A DNA stretch of 64,000 nt from CAWEBF01 sp963807235. Its GTDB lineage: Bacteria > Acidobacteriota > Vicinamibacteria > Vicinamibacterales > UBA2999. Below are positions 8,268 to 17,666 of the stretch, in pieces; positions within the stretch are counted from its first letter, which is position 1; every line of letters begins with the position of its first letter. The position numbers and the translations under genes are program-made. Below the pieces are notes generated by a model. That model was not told where the DNA came from and searched no databases. It saw only the letters and a list, made by a program, of their open reading frames with translations. The DNA lies in NCBI GenBank assembly GCA_963807235.1, contig CAWEBF010000015.1, positions 310,001-374,000 of the forward strand, read 5' to 3'.

Positions 8268-10320
8268 TTGCGGCTAAAGCCACTACCCGTGCGTACATCG
8301 ATCCAGGTTCGAGCGTTGGTCCTCGCCGGCTTTGTCGCGGCCAGCCGGCGGCACCTCCGGGCCCAGACGGATGCGCCTGCGGTCTCGACGCAGGAGCCGG
8401 GCACGGATGCGGGCGCCGATCTGGAGCAGCTGCTGGGGATCGAAGTCCAGTCGGTCTTCGGCGCGTCACGCTTCCTCCAGAAAAGCACCGAGGCCCCCGC
8501 GGCGGTCACGGTGATCACGGCCGACGAAATCTGGCGCTATGGCTGGCGGACGCTGGCCGACGTCCTGCGTTCGGTGCGCGGCTTCTACGTGACCGACGAT
8601 CGGTCCTGGGCCTACGTCGGCCTGCGGGGCTTTCAGCGCACCGGCGACTACAACACTCGGATCCTGCTCCTCCTGGACGGAAGGCGCACCAACGACAACA
8701 TCTACGATCAGGCCCTGGTCCAGGAGGACTGGCTCGTCGATCTCTCCGAGGTGGAGCGCATCGAGATCATTCGCGGCCCCAGCTCCTCCCTGTATGGCAG
8801 CAACGCCTTCTCCGGCGTGATCAACGTCGTGACGCGGGGCGCCGCTCCCGACCGCCCCGCCACCGTATCGGCCGACCTGGGCACGCTGGGCCTCGTGACG
8901 CAGCGGGCCTCGATCGGCGGGCAGCTCGGCAACGGTCTGGCCCTGCGGCTGTCGGCCAGCCTGCAACGCAGGGACGGGCTGAGCCGCTTCTATACCCCCG
9001 AGTTCGATGACGGCACGCCCGGGGCGGGCGTGGCGCACGACTTGGACTACACCAACCGCGAAAACGTGTTCGTCCGGGCGAAATATCAGCGTGTCGACCT
9101 GAGCGCCGGCTACAACCGCCGCAAGCGCGGGCTGCCGACCGGCGCGTATGACGTCGTTCACGATCATCAGGACACCTGGGTCACCGATCGTCACGCCTTC
9201 GCGGAAGTCCGCGCGCAGGCCACGTGGTGGCGCTGGGACGCCGAGGTCCGCGGCGGCTACGACAACTACGAATACGTGGGCAGCTATCCGTACGCCGCGG
9301 ACGAGGATCCGTCGCGCGTGTCCGCGAACATGGACGTCGGCCGCGGACAGTGGCTGACCGGCGGAGTCCAATTGTCCCGTCGCGTGACCGGCCGCCAGCA
9401 CTTGACGGTGGGCATCGAGCGGCGGCAGCACCTCGAGGAACGGCAGCTGAACTACTTCGTCGGCGAGTCGCCTCTTCTCGACGTCAGCCGCCGATCGAAC
9501 ACCACCGGCGTGTACCTGCAGGACGAATGGCGGCTGCACCCGACATTCCTCCTCAACGCCGGCGTGCGCTACGACCGCTACTCGGCGTTCAGCGACCCGG
9601 TCAAGCCACGGGCCGCCGCCATCTATCAGCCGGGCAAGCGAACGACGCTGAAGCTGATTTACGGGGAGGCCTATCGCGCGCCCACCGTCTTTGAGACCGA
9701 TTACGCCTTTCCTGGCAGCTACCTTCCCAATCCGGCCCTGACGCCTGAGGAAACGCGCCGCGTGGAAGCACTGGTCGAGCACTACGCGGGATCGCGTGCC
9801 CGGCTCACGGCATCGTGGTTCCGGCACGACATCTCGGACCTCATCGATCAACGCTACGACGAGATCAACGGCGCCTCGATCTACGACAACGTGGCGGCGG
9901 TCAGCGGTCACGGCTTCGAAACTGAGGCGGAGCTCAAGTGGCCCGGTGGATCCCACATCCTGGGCAGCTATACGTATTCGCGCCTCCGTAACACCGAACA
10001 CGCTTGTCCAGCTGACCAACTCGCCGACGCACGTCGGCCAGTTCCGGGCCTCGGCGCCCGTCGGGGCGCGGACGTTTCTCGCCCTCGATGTGCGCGCGCT
10101 CAGCGCCCGCTGGACGCCGCGCGGCACCGTGGTGGGTGCCTACCTGGTCCCCGACCTGACGATCTCGCGTGCGACACGGGGCCGTGGCCTCGGGGTCTCT
10201 TTCACGATCGCCAATCTGACGAACACGGCCTACGCCGACCCGGTCTCTACCGACTTCGACCAGCCCGCCGTCGCGCAGGACGGCCGCACGGCGCGGATGC
10301 GCCTGTTATGGAGCTTCTGA
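8268..10320 (+). CDS. TonB-dependent outer-membrane receptor (one frameshift)
   Basis: About 680 residues. A signal sequence is followed by the plug domain (LEQLLGIEVQSVFGASRF, APAAVTVITADEIWRYGWR, GLRGFQRTGDYNTRILLLLD). ERIEIIRGPSSSLYGSNAFS then leads into the 22-strand barrel (YGEAYRAPTVFE). Near 9990-10010 the frame shifts, and the true end reads TARMRLLWSF with the terminal phenylalanine expected for barrel assembly. The TTG start at 8268 has a strong GAAGAGAAGG Shine-Dalgarno. A YfiR-like gene begins 33 bases later and a histidine kinase follows, so the receptor probably senses rather than only imports. No ligand can be inferred. Confidence 0.9.
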
Positions 10321-10353
10321 ATCCCGGCCGTCACGCCAGCTTGTAGCAGCCGC

Positions 10354-10908
10354 ATGGTGCCCCGCCTCCTCGTCGCCGTCGTGGTCGTCGCCGCCGCTGG
10401 CGACTGGCACAACCGTGCCGGGGCGCAGGCCATGGACGAGTACCAGGCCAAGGCGGCGTTCGTCTCGAACGTCCTGGCGTTCGTGGAGTGGCCCGAGTCG
10501 GCGCTGGCCCACAATGCGCCCATCGAGATCGCGGTGCTCGGACGCCCGGCCGGAGAGGACGTCAAGACGGCCCTGGCCGGACGAAGGGCCACTCGCCATC
10601 CCCTCGTCGTGCATGTGTACGATCGCGCCGCGGACGTCAGAGATGCCCACGTCCTGTTCGTGACCGCCGACGCCCTTGACCACATGCGCGCCGCGTTGCG
10701 GGCGGTGGAGGGCAAGGCGGTGTTGACCATCGTGGAGGGCGCCCACGACTCTGCTCCGCCGGCGGTCATCACGCTCTTCGTCTTCGATACGCGGCTCGCC
10801 TTCTCCGTCGATCTCGACATCGCCGACGCAAACGGAGTGCGGCCCTCGGCCAACCTGCTGCGGCTGGCGCACCGCGTCCGGGGCAGAAGGGTGTCGAGCC
10901 AGCGATGA
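10354..10908 (+). CDS. YfiR-like periplasmic protein (DUF4154)
   Basis: 184 residues with an N-terminal signal peptide (LLVAVVVVAAAGDW). The YfiR hallmarks follow: YQAKAAFVSNVLAFVEWP near residue 30, IEIAVLGR, and the C-terminal block LAFSVDLDIADANGVRPSAN (followed by LLRLA). In Pseudomonas, YfiR is a periplasmic repressor that binds the CHASE8 sensor part of the diguanylate cyclase YfiN. Here the downstream gene has such a periplasmic sensor domain but is a histidine kinase. The stop overlaps the kinase start (ATGA), indicating coupled expression. YfiR cysteines used for disulfide control in Pseudomonas are absent from this protein. Confidence 0.85.
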   Translation: MVPRLLVAVVVVAAAGDWHNRAGAQAMDEYQAKAAFVSNVLAFVEWPESALAHNAPIEIAVLGRPAGEDVKTALAGRRATRHPLVVHVYDRAADVRDAHVLFVTADALDHMRAALRAVEGKAVLTIVEGAHDSAPPAVITLFVFDTRLAFSVDLDIADANGVRPSANLLRLAHRVRGRRVSSQR

Positions 10909-12461
10909 CACTGTGGCGGCACCTGTCGGTCGGGGCCAAGCTGACAGGCGTCGTCATGTGCACCTGCGTCGCCGCTCTGCTGATCGCGGGGGCGAGTGTC
11001 GTGACCTATGCGTTGACCAGCTCCCAGGGTCAGCTGACCGACCACCTCGTGAACGTGGCGGATCTCATCGGCGCCAGCAGTTCGGCCGCGGTCCAGTTCC
11101 GGGATTCGCTGGGCGCCGAGCGGGCCCTCACGCAGTTCAAGGGGAAAGGAGTCGACGCGGCCCGAATCGACCTGGCCGGCCAGCCGTTCGCGCATTACGG
11201 CAGGAGCCCGAACGCGATCCCGGCGGGCTTTCCGGTCGGCGAAGTCCGCGTCATCGATGGCCACGTGATCGTCAGCCGCCCGATCCTGCTCGACGACGTG
11301 CGCATCGGCTCGATCGTCGTCGAGGGCAGCCTGGCGAGCGCACGGGCCAGAATCCTCCGCCACGTCGGCATCCTGGCAGCGGTGATGGCGCTCGCGTGCG
11401 GGGTGGCCTACCTGTTGTCGCGAGGGCTGCAGCGCACGATTTCCGGGCCGATTATGCACCTGATGGAGGTGACCGCGGCGGTGTCGCGCGATCGCAACTA
11501 CGCGATACGCGCCGTCCGCGAGACCGACGACGAACTGGGCCAGCTGGTCGACCGCTTCAACGACATGCTCGAACAGATCGGCCGACGCGACCAGGATCTT
11601 CGCGAGGCACGCGTGCAACTGGAATCGCGCGTCGCGGAGCGGACCCGGACGCTCGAAATCGAGATTGCCGAGCATCGCCAGACCGAGAACGCCCTGACAC
11701 TGGCGAAAGCCGCGGCCGAGGAAGCCAGCCGGGCCAAGAGCTCGTTCCTCGCGAACATGAGCCACGAGCTGCGGACGCCACTGAACGCGATCATCGGCTA
11801 CAGCGAAATGGTCCACGAAGAGATCGACGCCGACGCCAGGCCGCAGGCCGCCGCCGATCTCAACCGCATCACCAGCGCCGCCCGTCACCTGCTGTCGCTC
11901 ATTTCCAACATCCTCGACCTGACCAAGGTCGAGGCCGGCCATCTCGAGCTGCGCTTCGAGTCGGTGGATGCCGCATCGGTCGTCGCCGACGCGACTTCGA
12001 CCTGCTACACCCTGGCGATCGCCAAGTGCAACACGCTGGCCGTGACCGGACTGCAGGAGTTGGGTTGCATCGAGACCGACGAGATGCGGCTGCAACAGAT
12101 CCTGTTGAACTTGATCGGCAACGCCTGCAAGTTCACGAACGGCGGCGAAATCCGGGTGGACTGCCGGCGCGAGCGACAGAACGGCGACGACTGGATCACC
12201 ATCGCCGTCAAGGACTCGGGCATCGGGATGACCGAGGCCCAGACGTCGCGGCTGTTCCGCGAGTTCGTCCAGGCCGACGCGTCCACCACTCGCCGGTACG
12301 GCGGCACCGGCCTGGGCCTGGCGATCAGCAAGCGGCTGTGCACGCTGATGGGCGGGGCCATCGAGGTCGAGAGCGCGCCGGACGTGGGCTCGACCTTCAC
12401 GCTTCGGCTGCCCTGCGAAGCCGTCACGAGAGCAAGGGCCACGGTGGGAGGACGGTCATGA
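10905..12461 (+). CDS. Membrane histidine kinase with CHASE8-like sensor and HAMP
   Basis: 518 residues: TM1 (about 12-35), a periplasmic domain of about 115 residues with VNVADLIGASSSAAVQFRD typical of CHASE8, TM2 (about 150-170), HAMP (about 175-230) and a coiled coil. DHp has the phospho-accepting histidine in NMSHELRTPLNAIIGYSEM near residue 287. The ATPase domain has N-box LIGNACKFTNGG, DSGIGM and YGGTGLGLAIS. All catalytic boxes are intact. It lies between the YfiR-like gene and a receiver-GGDEF-EAL gene and overlaps both by 4 bases, so it should phosphorylate the latter's receiver. Its periplasmic domain is the likely docking site for the YfiR-like protein. Confidence 0.92.
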   Translation: MTLWRHLSVGAKLTGVVMCTCVAALLIAGASVVTYALTSSQGQLTDHLVNVADLIGASSSAAVQFRDSLGAERALTQFKGKGVDAARIDLAGQPFAHYGRSPNAIPAGFPVGEVRVIDGHVIVSRPILLDDVRIGSIVVEGSLASARARILRHVGILAAVMALACGVAYLLSRGLQRTISGPIMHLMEVTAAVSRDRNYAIRAVRETDDELGQLVDRFNDMLEQIGRRDQDLREARVQLESRVAERTRTLEIEIAEHRQTENALTLAKAAAEEASRAKSSFLANMSHELRTPLNAIIGYSEMVHEEIDADARPQAAADLNRITSAARHLLSLISNILDLTKVEAGHLELRFESVDAASVVADATSTCYTLAIAKCNTLAVTGLQELGCIETDEMRLQQILLNLIGNACKFTNGGEIRVDCRRERQNGDDWITIAVKDSGIGMTEAQTSRLFREFVQADASTTRRYGGTGLGLAISKRLCTLMGGAIEVESAPDVGSTFTLRLPCEAVTRARATVGGRS

Positions 12462-14620
12462 GCATGCCGGTCCATCCCCTGCTCGTCGTGGACGACGACG
12501 AGGGCAACCGCGACCTCCTGAGCCGGCGCCTCATCCGGAGCGGCTATTCGGTGGTGACTGTCGCCTCCGGCCAGGAGGCGCTGGACTATCTCGAACGCCA
12601 TGAGGTCGCTACGGTCCTGCTCGACGTGCAGATGCCCGGGATGAGCGGCCTGGAGGTGCTGCAGGCGATTCGCCGGCGATGGTCGGACGCGCACCTGCCC
12701 GTGCTGATGGTGACGGCCAAGACCGACAGCGAGGACACCGTCACGGCCCTCGAACTTGGCGCCAGCGACTACCTGACCAAGCCGGTCGACTTTCGTGTGG
12801 CACTCGCCCGCATCCGCACCCAGCTGTCGCGCAAGGACGCCGAGGATCGGCTGCGCGCCAGCGCCGAGCGGTATGCCCTGGCGGCGCAGGGGGCCAACGA
12901 CGGGCTCTGGGACTGGGACCTGTCCACCGGCCGGCTCTACTATTCGCCGCGCTGGAAAGCCATCATCGGCTACGACGACGGTGAGATTGGCGACAGCGCC
13001 GACGAGTGGTTCGGCCGCGTGCACAGCGAGGACCTGTCCCGGCTGCGACTGGAACTGGACGAGCATCTGGCCGGGCGGCCGGGACACTTCGAATGCGAAC
13101 ACCGCATCCGGCACAAGTCCGGGAAATTCCGCTGGGTCCTGACGCGAGGGCTGGCGATCCGTGACAACGAGGGGCGCGCGACCAGGATGGCGGGCTCGCA
13201 GTCGGACGTCACCGACGGCAAGGTGGTGGACGCGCTGACCGGACTGCCCAACCGCGTGCTGCTGGTCGATCGACTCGAACGCATGCTGACGCGGCGCCGA
13301 AAGCCGGGGTCGGGCTACCTGGGCGTGCTGTTCCTGGACCTCGACGGCTTCAAGCTGATCAACGACGGCATGGGCCACATCTTCGGCGACCAGCTGCTGC
13401 AGGCGGTCGCCAACCGTCTGAAGCAGTGTCTCCGGGCTACCGACACGGTGGCCCGGCCCCAGGAAGAGCCGGTGAAGGCCGGCGCCGCGATGGAGCACAC
13501 CATCGGCCGGCTTGGCGGCGACGAGTTCGTGGTCCTGCTCCACGACGTCGGCAGCGTCGCCGACGCGATGATGGTGGCCGAGCGAATCCGGCGGGCGCTG
13601 GGCGCACCATTCGAGCTCGACGGCCGCGAGGCGTTCACGAGCGCCAGCATCGGCATCGCGCTCGACACGACGAGCTACAGCCGCGGCGAGGACATCCTCC
13701 GCGACGCCGACACGGCGATGTACCGCGCGAAAGCGCTCGGCAAGGGGCGGGTCGAAATCTTCGACGGCGCCATGCGCGAACGCGTCGTCGAACGCATGCA
13801 GCTGGAGACGGCCTTACGGCTGGCCGTCGAGCGCCACGAGTTCGTGCCGTTCTTCCAACCGATCGTCGACCTGCAGAAGACCACGCTTGTCGGCTTCGAA
13901 TCGCTGTTGCGATGGCAGCGGCCCGGCAAGGGCCTGGTGTTGCCGGGCGAATTCATCGGCGTCCTCCAGAACAACGGGCTGATCGTGCAGGTGGGGCGCC
14001 GGTTCTTCGGCGACGTCTGCCAGGTCCTGAAGTCGTGGCAGGGCGTGCACCCTGGAGCGCCGGACCTGTCGGTGAACGTGAACTTCGCCGGACCTCAGTT
14101 CAACGAGGTGGACCTGCTGGAGCAGTTGCTCGAGATGCTGGAAGACTCGAAGCTCCACGCCGGGCAGCTCGTGGTCGAGATCACCGAATCCACCGCCATC
14201 AGCGACTTCGCGCACGCCGCCCAGGTGCTGACGCGCATTCGCGACGCGGGCTTCCGGATCGTGCTCGACGATTTCGGTACGGGCTTCTCATCCTTGTCGT
14301 GCCTGCACGAGCTGCCGATTACCGGCATCAAGCTCGACCGCTCGTTCATTGCGAAGGAACGCCGGCATCCGGCCCTGTTGAAGGCGGTCGTGGCACTGGC
14401 CGGTCAACTGGGGCTGACCGTGACGGCCGAGGGCATCGAAACCGAGCACGAATGCGAGCTGCTCAGGGACCTCGGCTGCCACTTCGGGCAAGGCTACCTG
14501 TTCGGCCGTCCGGTCGATGCCGACGCAACGCGGGCGCTCCTCAGCAAGGAGCACGACTGGTCGAGGACGACAGTCTCCAGTCTCCAGTCTCCAGTCCCCA
14601 GTCCTGCTGGGCGGAACTGA
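12458..14620 (+). CDS. REC-PAS-GGDEF-EAL response regulator
   Basis: 720 residues. The receiver (1-120) has the phospho-acceptor in VATVLLDVQMPGMSG and YLTKPVD. A PAS domain with PAC follows (about 135-255: GANDGLWDWDLSTGRLYYSP). GGDEF is intact at LGGDEFVVL near residue 353, with an unusual insertion of about 18 residues just before it. The EAL domain starts as FESLLRW and keeps NVN, EITES, LDDFGTGFSSL, KLDRSFI and TAEGIETE. Both c-di-GMP synthesis and breakdown are therefore possible. The ATG overlaps the kinase stop and has a GGGAGGA Shine-Dalgarno. The last 16 codons are encoded by a 7-bp array, so the tail is probably not functional. Confidence 0.93.
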   Translation: MSMPVHPLLVVDDDEGNRDLLSRRLIRSGYSVVTVASGQEALDYLERHEVATVLLDVQMPGMSGLEVLQAIRRRWSDAHLPVLMVTAKTDSEDTVTALELGASDYLTKPVDFRVALARIRTQLSRKDAEDRLRASAERYALAAQGANDGLWDWDLSTGRLYYSPRWKAIIGYDDGEIGDSADEWFGRVHSEDLSRLRLELDEHLAGRPGHFECEHRIRHKSGKFRWVLTRGLAIRDNEGRATRMAGSQSDVTDGKVVDALTGLPNRVLLVDRLERMLTRRRKPGSGYLGVLFLDLDGFKLINDGMGHIFGDQLLQAVANRLKQCLRATDTVARPQEEPVKAGAAMEHTIGRLGGDEFVVLLHDVGSVADAMMVAERIRRALGAPFELDGREAFTSASIGIALDTTSYSRGEDILRDADTAMYRAKALGKGRVEIFDGAMRERVVERMQLETALRLAVERHEFVPFFQPIVDLQKTTLVGFESLLRWQRPGKGLVLPGEFIGVLQNNGLIVQVGRRFFGDVCQVLKSWQGVHPGAPDLSVNVNFAGPQFNEVDLLEQLLEMLEDSKLHAGQLVVEITESTAISDFAHAAQVLTRIRDAGFRIVLDDFGTGFSSLSCLHELPITGIKLDRSFIAKERRHPALLKAVVALAGQLGLTVTAEGIETEHECELLRDLGCHFGQGYLFGRPVDADATRALLSKEHDWSRTTVSSLQSPVPSPAGRN
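14571..14605. repeat. 7-bp tandem array (CAGTCTC) inside a C-terminus
   Basis: Five heptamers: three CAGTCTC, then CAGTCCC and CAGTCCT. The array lies in frame at the end of the REC-PAS-GGDEF-EAL gene and supplies its last residues before the stop at 14620. Confidence 0.9.
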
Positions 14621-14631
14621 GCCCCCAGGCT

Positions 14632-14659
14632 GGAAGCCGGAAGCCGGAAGCCGGAAGCC
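14632..14659. repeat. 7-bp tandem array (GGAAGCC)
   Basis: Four exact GGAAGCC units between the convergent GGDEF-EAL and oligoendopeptidase genes. The array ends 10 bases from the oligoendopeptidase stop. Confidence 0.9.
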
Positions 14660-14669
14660 GATAGAACGC

Positions 14670-16589
14670 CTACGGCTTCGGTAGCAGGCGTTCTATTTCG
14701 TCCATCACCTCGTTCATCCGCTTGATCGTCAGGTCCAGCGGCTGGTTCGTGGTCATGTCCACGCCCGCGTCCTTCAGCAGATCGATCGGGTACTTCGAGC
14801 CGCCGGAGCCCAGGAACGTCAGGTAGGCGTCGCGCGCCTTCGTGTCGCCGGACAACACCTTGGCGGACAACGCTTCGGCCGCCGTGAACGAGGTGGCGTA
14901 CTGGAACACGTAGAAATCGCGATAGAAGTGCGGGATGAAGCTCCACTCGTGGGCGATGTAGTCGTCCACGACGGTCACCTTCTGGTCGTGGCCGTAGTAC
15001 CGCCGTGTGATGTCCAGATACAGCTTCGCCAGCGCGTCGCCGGTGATCGGCTGCCCCGCCTGGGCCATCTCGTGCATCTTCAACTCGAACTCCGCGAACT
15101 GCGTCTGGCGGAAGACGGTGGACTTGATGCCCTCGAGGTAGTTGCCGAGAATCGACAACCGCGTCGGCGTGTCCTTGATCTGCTTGAGCACGTGATCGAC
15201 GAGCAGCGCCTCGTTGAAGGTGGACGCCACCTCCGCGACAAAGGTCGCGTAAGACGCCGTGGCGTATGGCTGGCGCTTGTTGGAGTAGAAGCTGTGCATC
15301 GTGTGACCCAGCTCGTGGGTCAGCGTGCTGACGTCGTTGTACTCGCCCTGGTAGTTCAGCAGCATGTAGGGGTGCACGTCGTAGGCGCCGCCGTTCGAGT
15401 AGGCACCCGATACCTTGCCTTCAGTGGGGTACCAGTCGAGCCACCGCTCCTTGAACGCGCGCTGGAGCACGCCGGTATAGTCCGAGCCCAGCGGGGCCAT
15501 CGACGATATGACGAGCGCCTGGGCCTGTTCCGGCGTGTATTTCAGATCCACCTCCGCGACGAGCGGCGCGTACAGGTCGTAGTAGTGCAGGTCGTCCTTC
15601 AGCCCCATCATCCGCTTGCGCAGCTTCAAGTAGCGGTGGAACGTCGGCAGGCTGCTGTTCACACCCTCGATCAGCCGCATGTACACCGGCACCGGGATGT
15701 TCGGGCCGTTGAGCGCGGCCTCGAGGTTCGAGCTGTACTTGCGGGCACGTGCGTAGAAGAGCGACTTCTGCACCTGCGAGTTCATGGTGGTGCCGAACGT
15801 CCTGCCAAAACCGCCGAGCGCGCCGAAGAACGCGCCCATCGCCGCCTTGCGATCCTCGCGCTTGGGCGAGATGCGCAACGCCGAGTAGCCAGCCTGATCG
15901 ACCTTCGCGGTCTTGCCGTCGGCCAGCGTGATGGTCGGGTACGGGAAGTCGGCGTTGGCCAGGATGGTGTAGATGTTCGACGCCGAGCCGGCCAGCGGCC
16001 CCGCGTCGGCGAGCAGCTTCTCTTCCGGATCCGTCAACGTGTGCGCCGCGCGGCGCACGACGTCGCGCAGATAGAATTCGAACGGCTTGAGACGCGGCTC
16101 CTTGGCGAGAAACGACTCGATCTTCGCGTTGCCGACCCGCAGCACTTCCGGCTCGATGAACGCGGCCTGCGCGGCGAAGTTCGCGTAGAGCTGCTGCATC
16201 TCCTGCTGCATGCCCTGAGGCTCGGACACGCGAGTGTCCTGATCGGAGAGCATGCTCGCGTAGACGTAGAGCCGGGACAGCTCCTTGTCCAGACGCGACA
16301 TCAGCTCCAGCGCCTCGGCCACCTTGGTAGCCGACGTGCCGAGCGTCCCTTCGAGCTTGCGCAGCGCCGGCAGCTCCGCCGTGATGGCCTGTTTCCGGGC
16401 CCGCCACGCGGCCTGGTCGGGGTAGATGTCGGCCAGATTCCACTTGAACGAATCCGGCACCTTGGCACGGTCGCGCTCTTGAGCCGTCAGCAACATGGTG
16501 GTCACCAGAAGAAGGGCGCCGGTCAGGGCCAGGCGGAGGGTCGGGGAGTGCATGGGCTGCTCCGGATTCGCGGGATTACGAGTGGACAC
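14670..16589 (-). CDS. pepF: Secreted oligoendopeptidase F (M3 zinc peptidase)
   Basis: 639 residues from the first ATG. The inner ATG at 16553 is more likely because it begins directly with a signal peptide (MHSPTLRLALTGALLLVTTM). The zinc site is STLTHELGHTMHSFYS, with the third ligand expected in VAEVASTFNEALL. The family N-terminus FKWNLADIYPDQAAWRARK is clear. It cleaves oligopeptides. Most PepF proteins are cytosolic, so an exported version implies periplasmic or extracellular peptide digestion. The gene is uninterrupted, which makes it a useful control for the frameshift pattern. It is divergent from the zinc peptidase-like gene. Confidence 0.93.
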   Translation of the reverse strand: MSTRNPANPEQPMHSPTLRLALTGALLLVTTMLLTAQERDRAKVPDSFKWNLADIYPDQAAWRARKQAITAELPALRKLEGTLGTSATKVAEALELMSRLDKELSRLYVYASMLSDQDTRVSEPQGMQQEMQQLYANFAAQAAFIEPEVLRVGNAKIESFLAKEPRLKPFEFYLRDVVRRAAHTLTDPEEKLLADAGPLAGSASNIYTILANADFPYPTITLADGKTAKVDQAGYSALRISPKREDRKAAMGAFFGALGGFGRTFGTTMNSQVQKSLFYARARKYSSNLEAALNGPNIPVPVYMRLIEGVNSSLPTFHRYLKLRKRMMGLKDDLHYYDLYAPLVAEVDLKYTPEQAQALVISSMAPLGSDYTGVLQRAFKERWLDWYPTEGKVSGAYSNGGAYDVHPYMLLNYQGEYNDVSTLTHELGHTMHSFYSNKRQPYATASYATFVAEVASTFNEALLVDHVLKQIKDTPTRLSILGNYLEGIKSTVFRQTQFAEFELKMHEMAQAGQPITGDALAKLYLDITRRYYGHDQKVTVVDDYIAHEWSFIPHFYRDFYVFQYATSFTAAEALSAKVLSGDTKARDAYLTFLGSGGSKYPIDLLKDAGVDMTTNQPLDLTIKRMNEVMDEIERLLPKP

Positions 16590-16640
16590 GCACAGGGTCT
16601 CGGCCCTCTAGTGTAACAAGGGCCTACAATCGTCGTCTGG

Positions 16641-17666
16641 ATGCCGCGCCGGACGCTGACCACCGACTGGGCAAGCCTTGCGGACGACGCGCTTCTGGAC
16701 GTCAAGATGGCCGATCTCCCGCTCGCCATCGAAGGCGCGCTGGCCGCGCGAGTCGCCCAGCTTCGCGACGAAATTGCCAGCGTGGGGCTGGGATTCCCGC
16801 TGCATTTCTACCTGTCTGACGAATGGTTCACGCCGGACGGCGGGACGGCGATCGCCGTGCCCTTTTACCTGGCGCACCCACGGCTGGAGCGGCTCGAAGA
16901 GGCGCAGATGTTCGAGGTCGAAGGCGGTGAGCACGAGTGGGCCATGCGCATCCTGCGCCACGAGGCCGGCCACGCCATCGACAACGCCTTCCGCCTGCGT
17001 TTGCGCCGGCAGCGTCGCGCCGTGTTCGGTTCTCCCGCCGAGCCCTACCCGGAGTTCTACACGCCGAAGCCCTATAGCAAGAGCTTCGTCCTGCACCTCG
17101 ATGCGTGGTACGCGCAAAGCCATCCCGACGAGGATTTCGCGGAAACGTTCGCCGTCTGGTTGACGCCTCGCAGCCAGTGGCAGCAGCGGTACGCAGGATG
17201 GCCGGCGCTGCGGAAGCTGGAGTACATGGACCAGTTGATGGGCACGTTGAAAGGCGTACCCCCGCGCGTGGACAACCCGGTCGAGATCGACCCGCTTCCA
17301 AGTCTGCGGCGCACGTTCCGCCAGCACTATCGCGCCAAACGGCGTCACTACGGCGTGGACTATCCCAACTTCTACGACAGAGATCTGCGGCGCATCTTCT
17401 CGGACGAGCCACAGTTCGGCGGCAATCCCACGGCCGCGCAGTTCATCGGGCGTATCCGCCGCCCGGTGCGCAAGGCGGTTGCCGGCTGGACCGGCATCTA
17501 CCAGTACACGATCGATCAGGTGCTGGAAGACATGACCGCGCGATGCAAGGAACTTCGGCTGCGCCTGGCGGTCCCGGAAGACACCGCGCGCCAGGAGTTC
17601 ACCGTGCTCCTCACGGTGCAGGCCATGAACTACCTCCACAGCGGCGGACACCGGCTGTTCCTGTGA
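16641..17666 (+). CDS. Putative zinc-binding metallopeptidase
   Basis: 341 residues with no signal peptide. A zincin signature RILRHEAGHAIDNAF lies near residue 107, and a probable third-ligand region DEDFAETFAVWLTPRSQW near residue 163. The pattern resembles the putative zinc-binding metallopeptidase family (Pfam Peptidase_Mx-like). The C-terminal third is rich in Arg and aromatic residues and is not assigned. The stop overlaps the GTG start of the ATP-grasp gene, so both are made from one transcript. That pairing suggests a shared substrate, perhaps peptide-like. This is inference. Confidence 0.75.
   Translation: MPRRTLTTDWASLADDALLDVKMADLPLAIEGALAARVAQLRDEIASVGLGFPLHFYLSDEWFTPDGGTAIAVPFYLAHPRLERLEEAQMFEVEGGEHEWAMRILRHEAGHAIDNAFRLRLRRQRRAVFGSPAEPYPEFYTPKPYSKSFVLHLDAWYAQSHPDEDFAETFAVWLTPRSQWQQRYAGWPALRKLEYMDQLMGTLKGVPPRVDNPVEIDPLPSLRRTFRQHYRAKRRHYGVDYPNFYDRDLRRIFSDEPQFGGNPTAAQFIGRIRRPVRKAVAGWTGIYQYTIDQVLEDMTARCKELRLRLAVPEDTARQEFTVLLTVQAMNYLHSGGHRLFL

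Noticed and set aside
10913..12457. A long open frame in front of the REC-PAS-GGDEF-EAL gene that would make a 1235-residue protein
   Set aside because: The first 515 residues are an out-of-frame reading of the histidine kinase gene, rich in Arg, Pro and Gly with no domains. The real start is ATG 12458.
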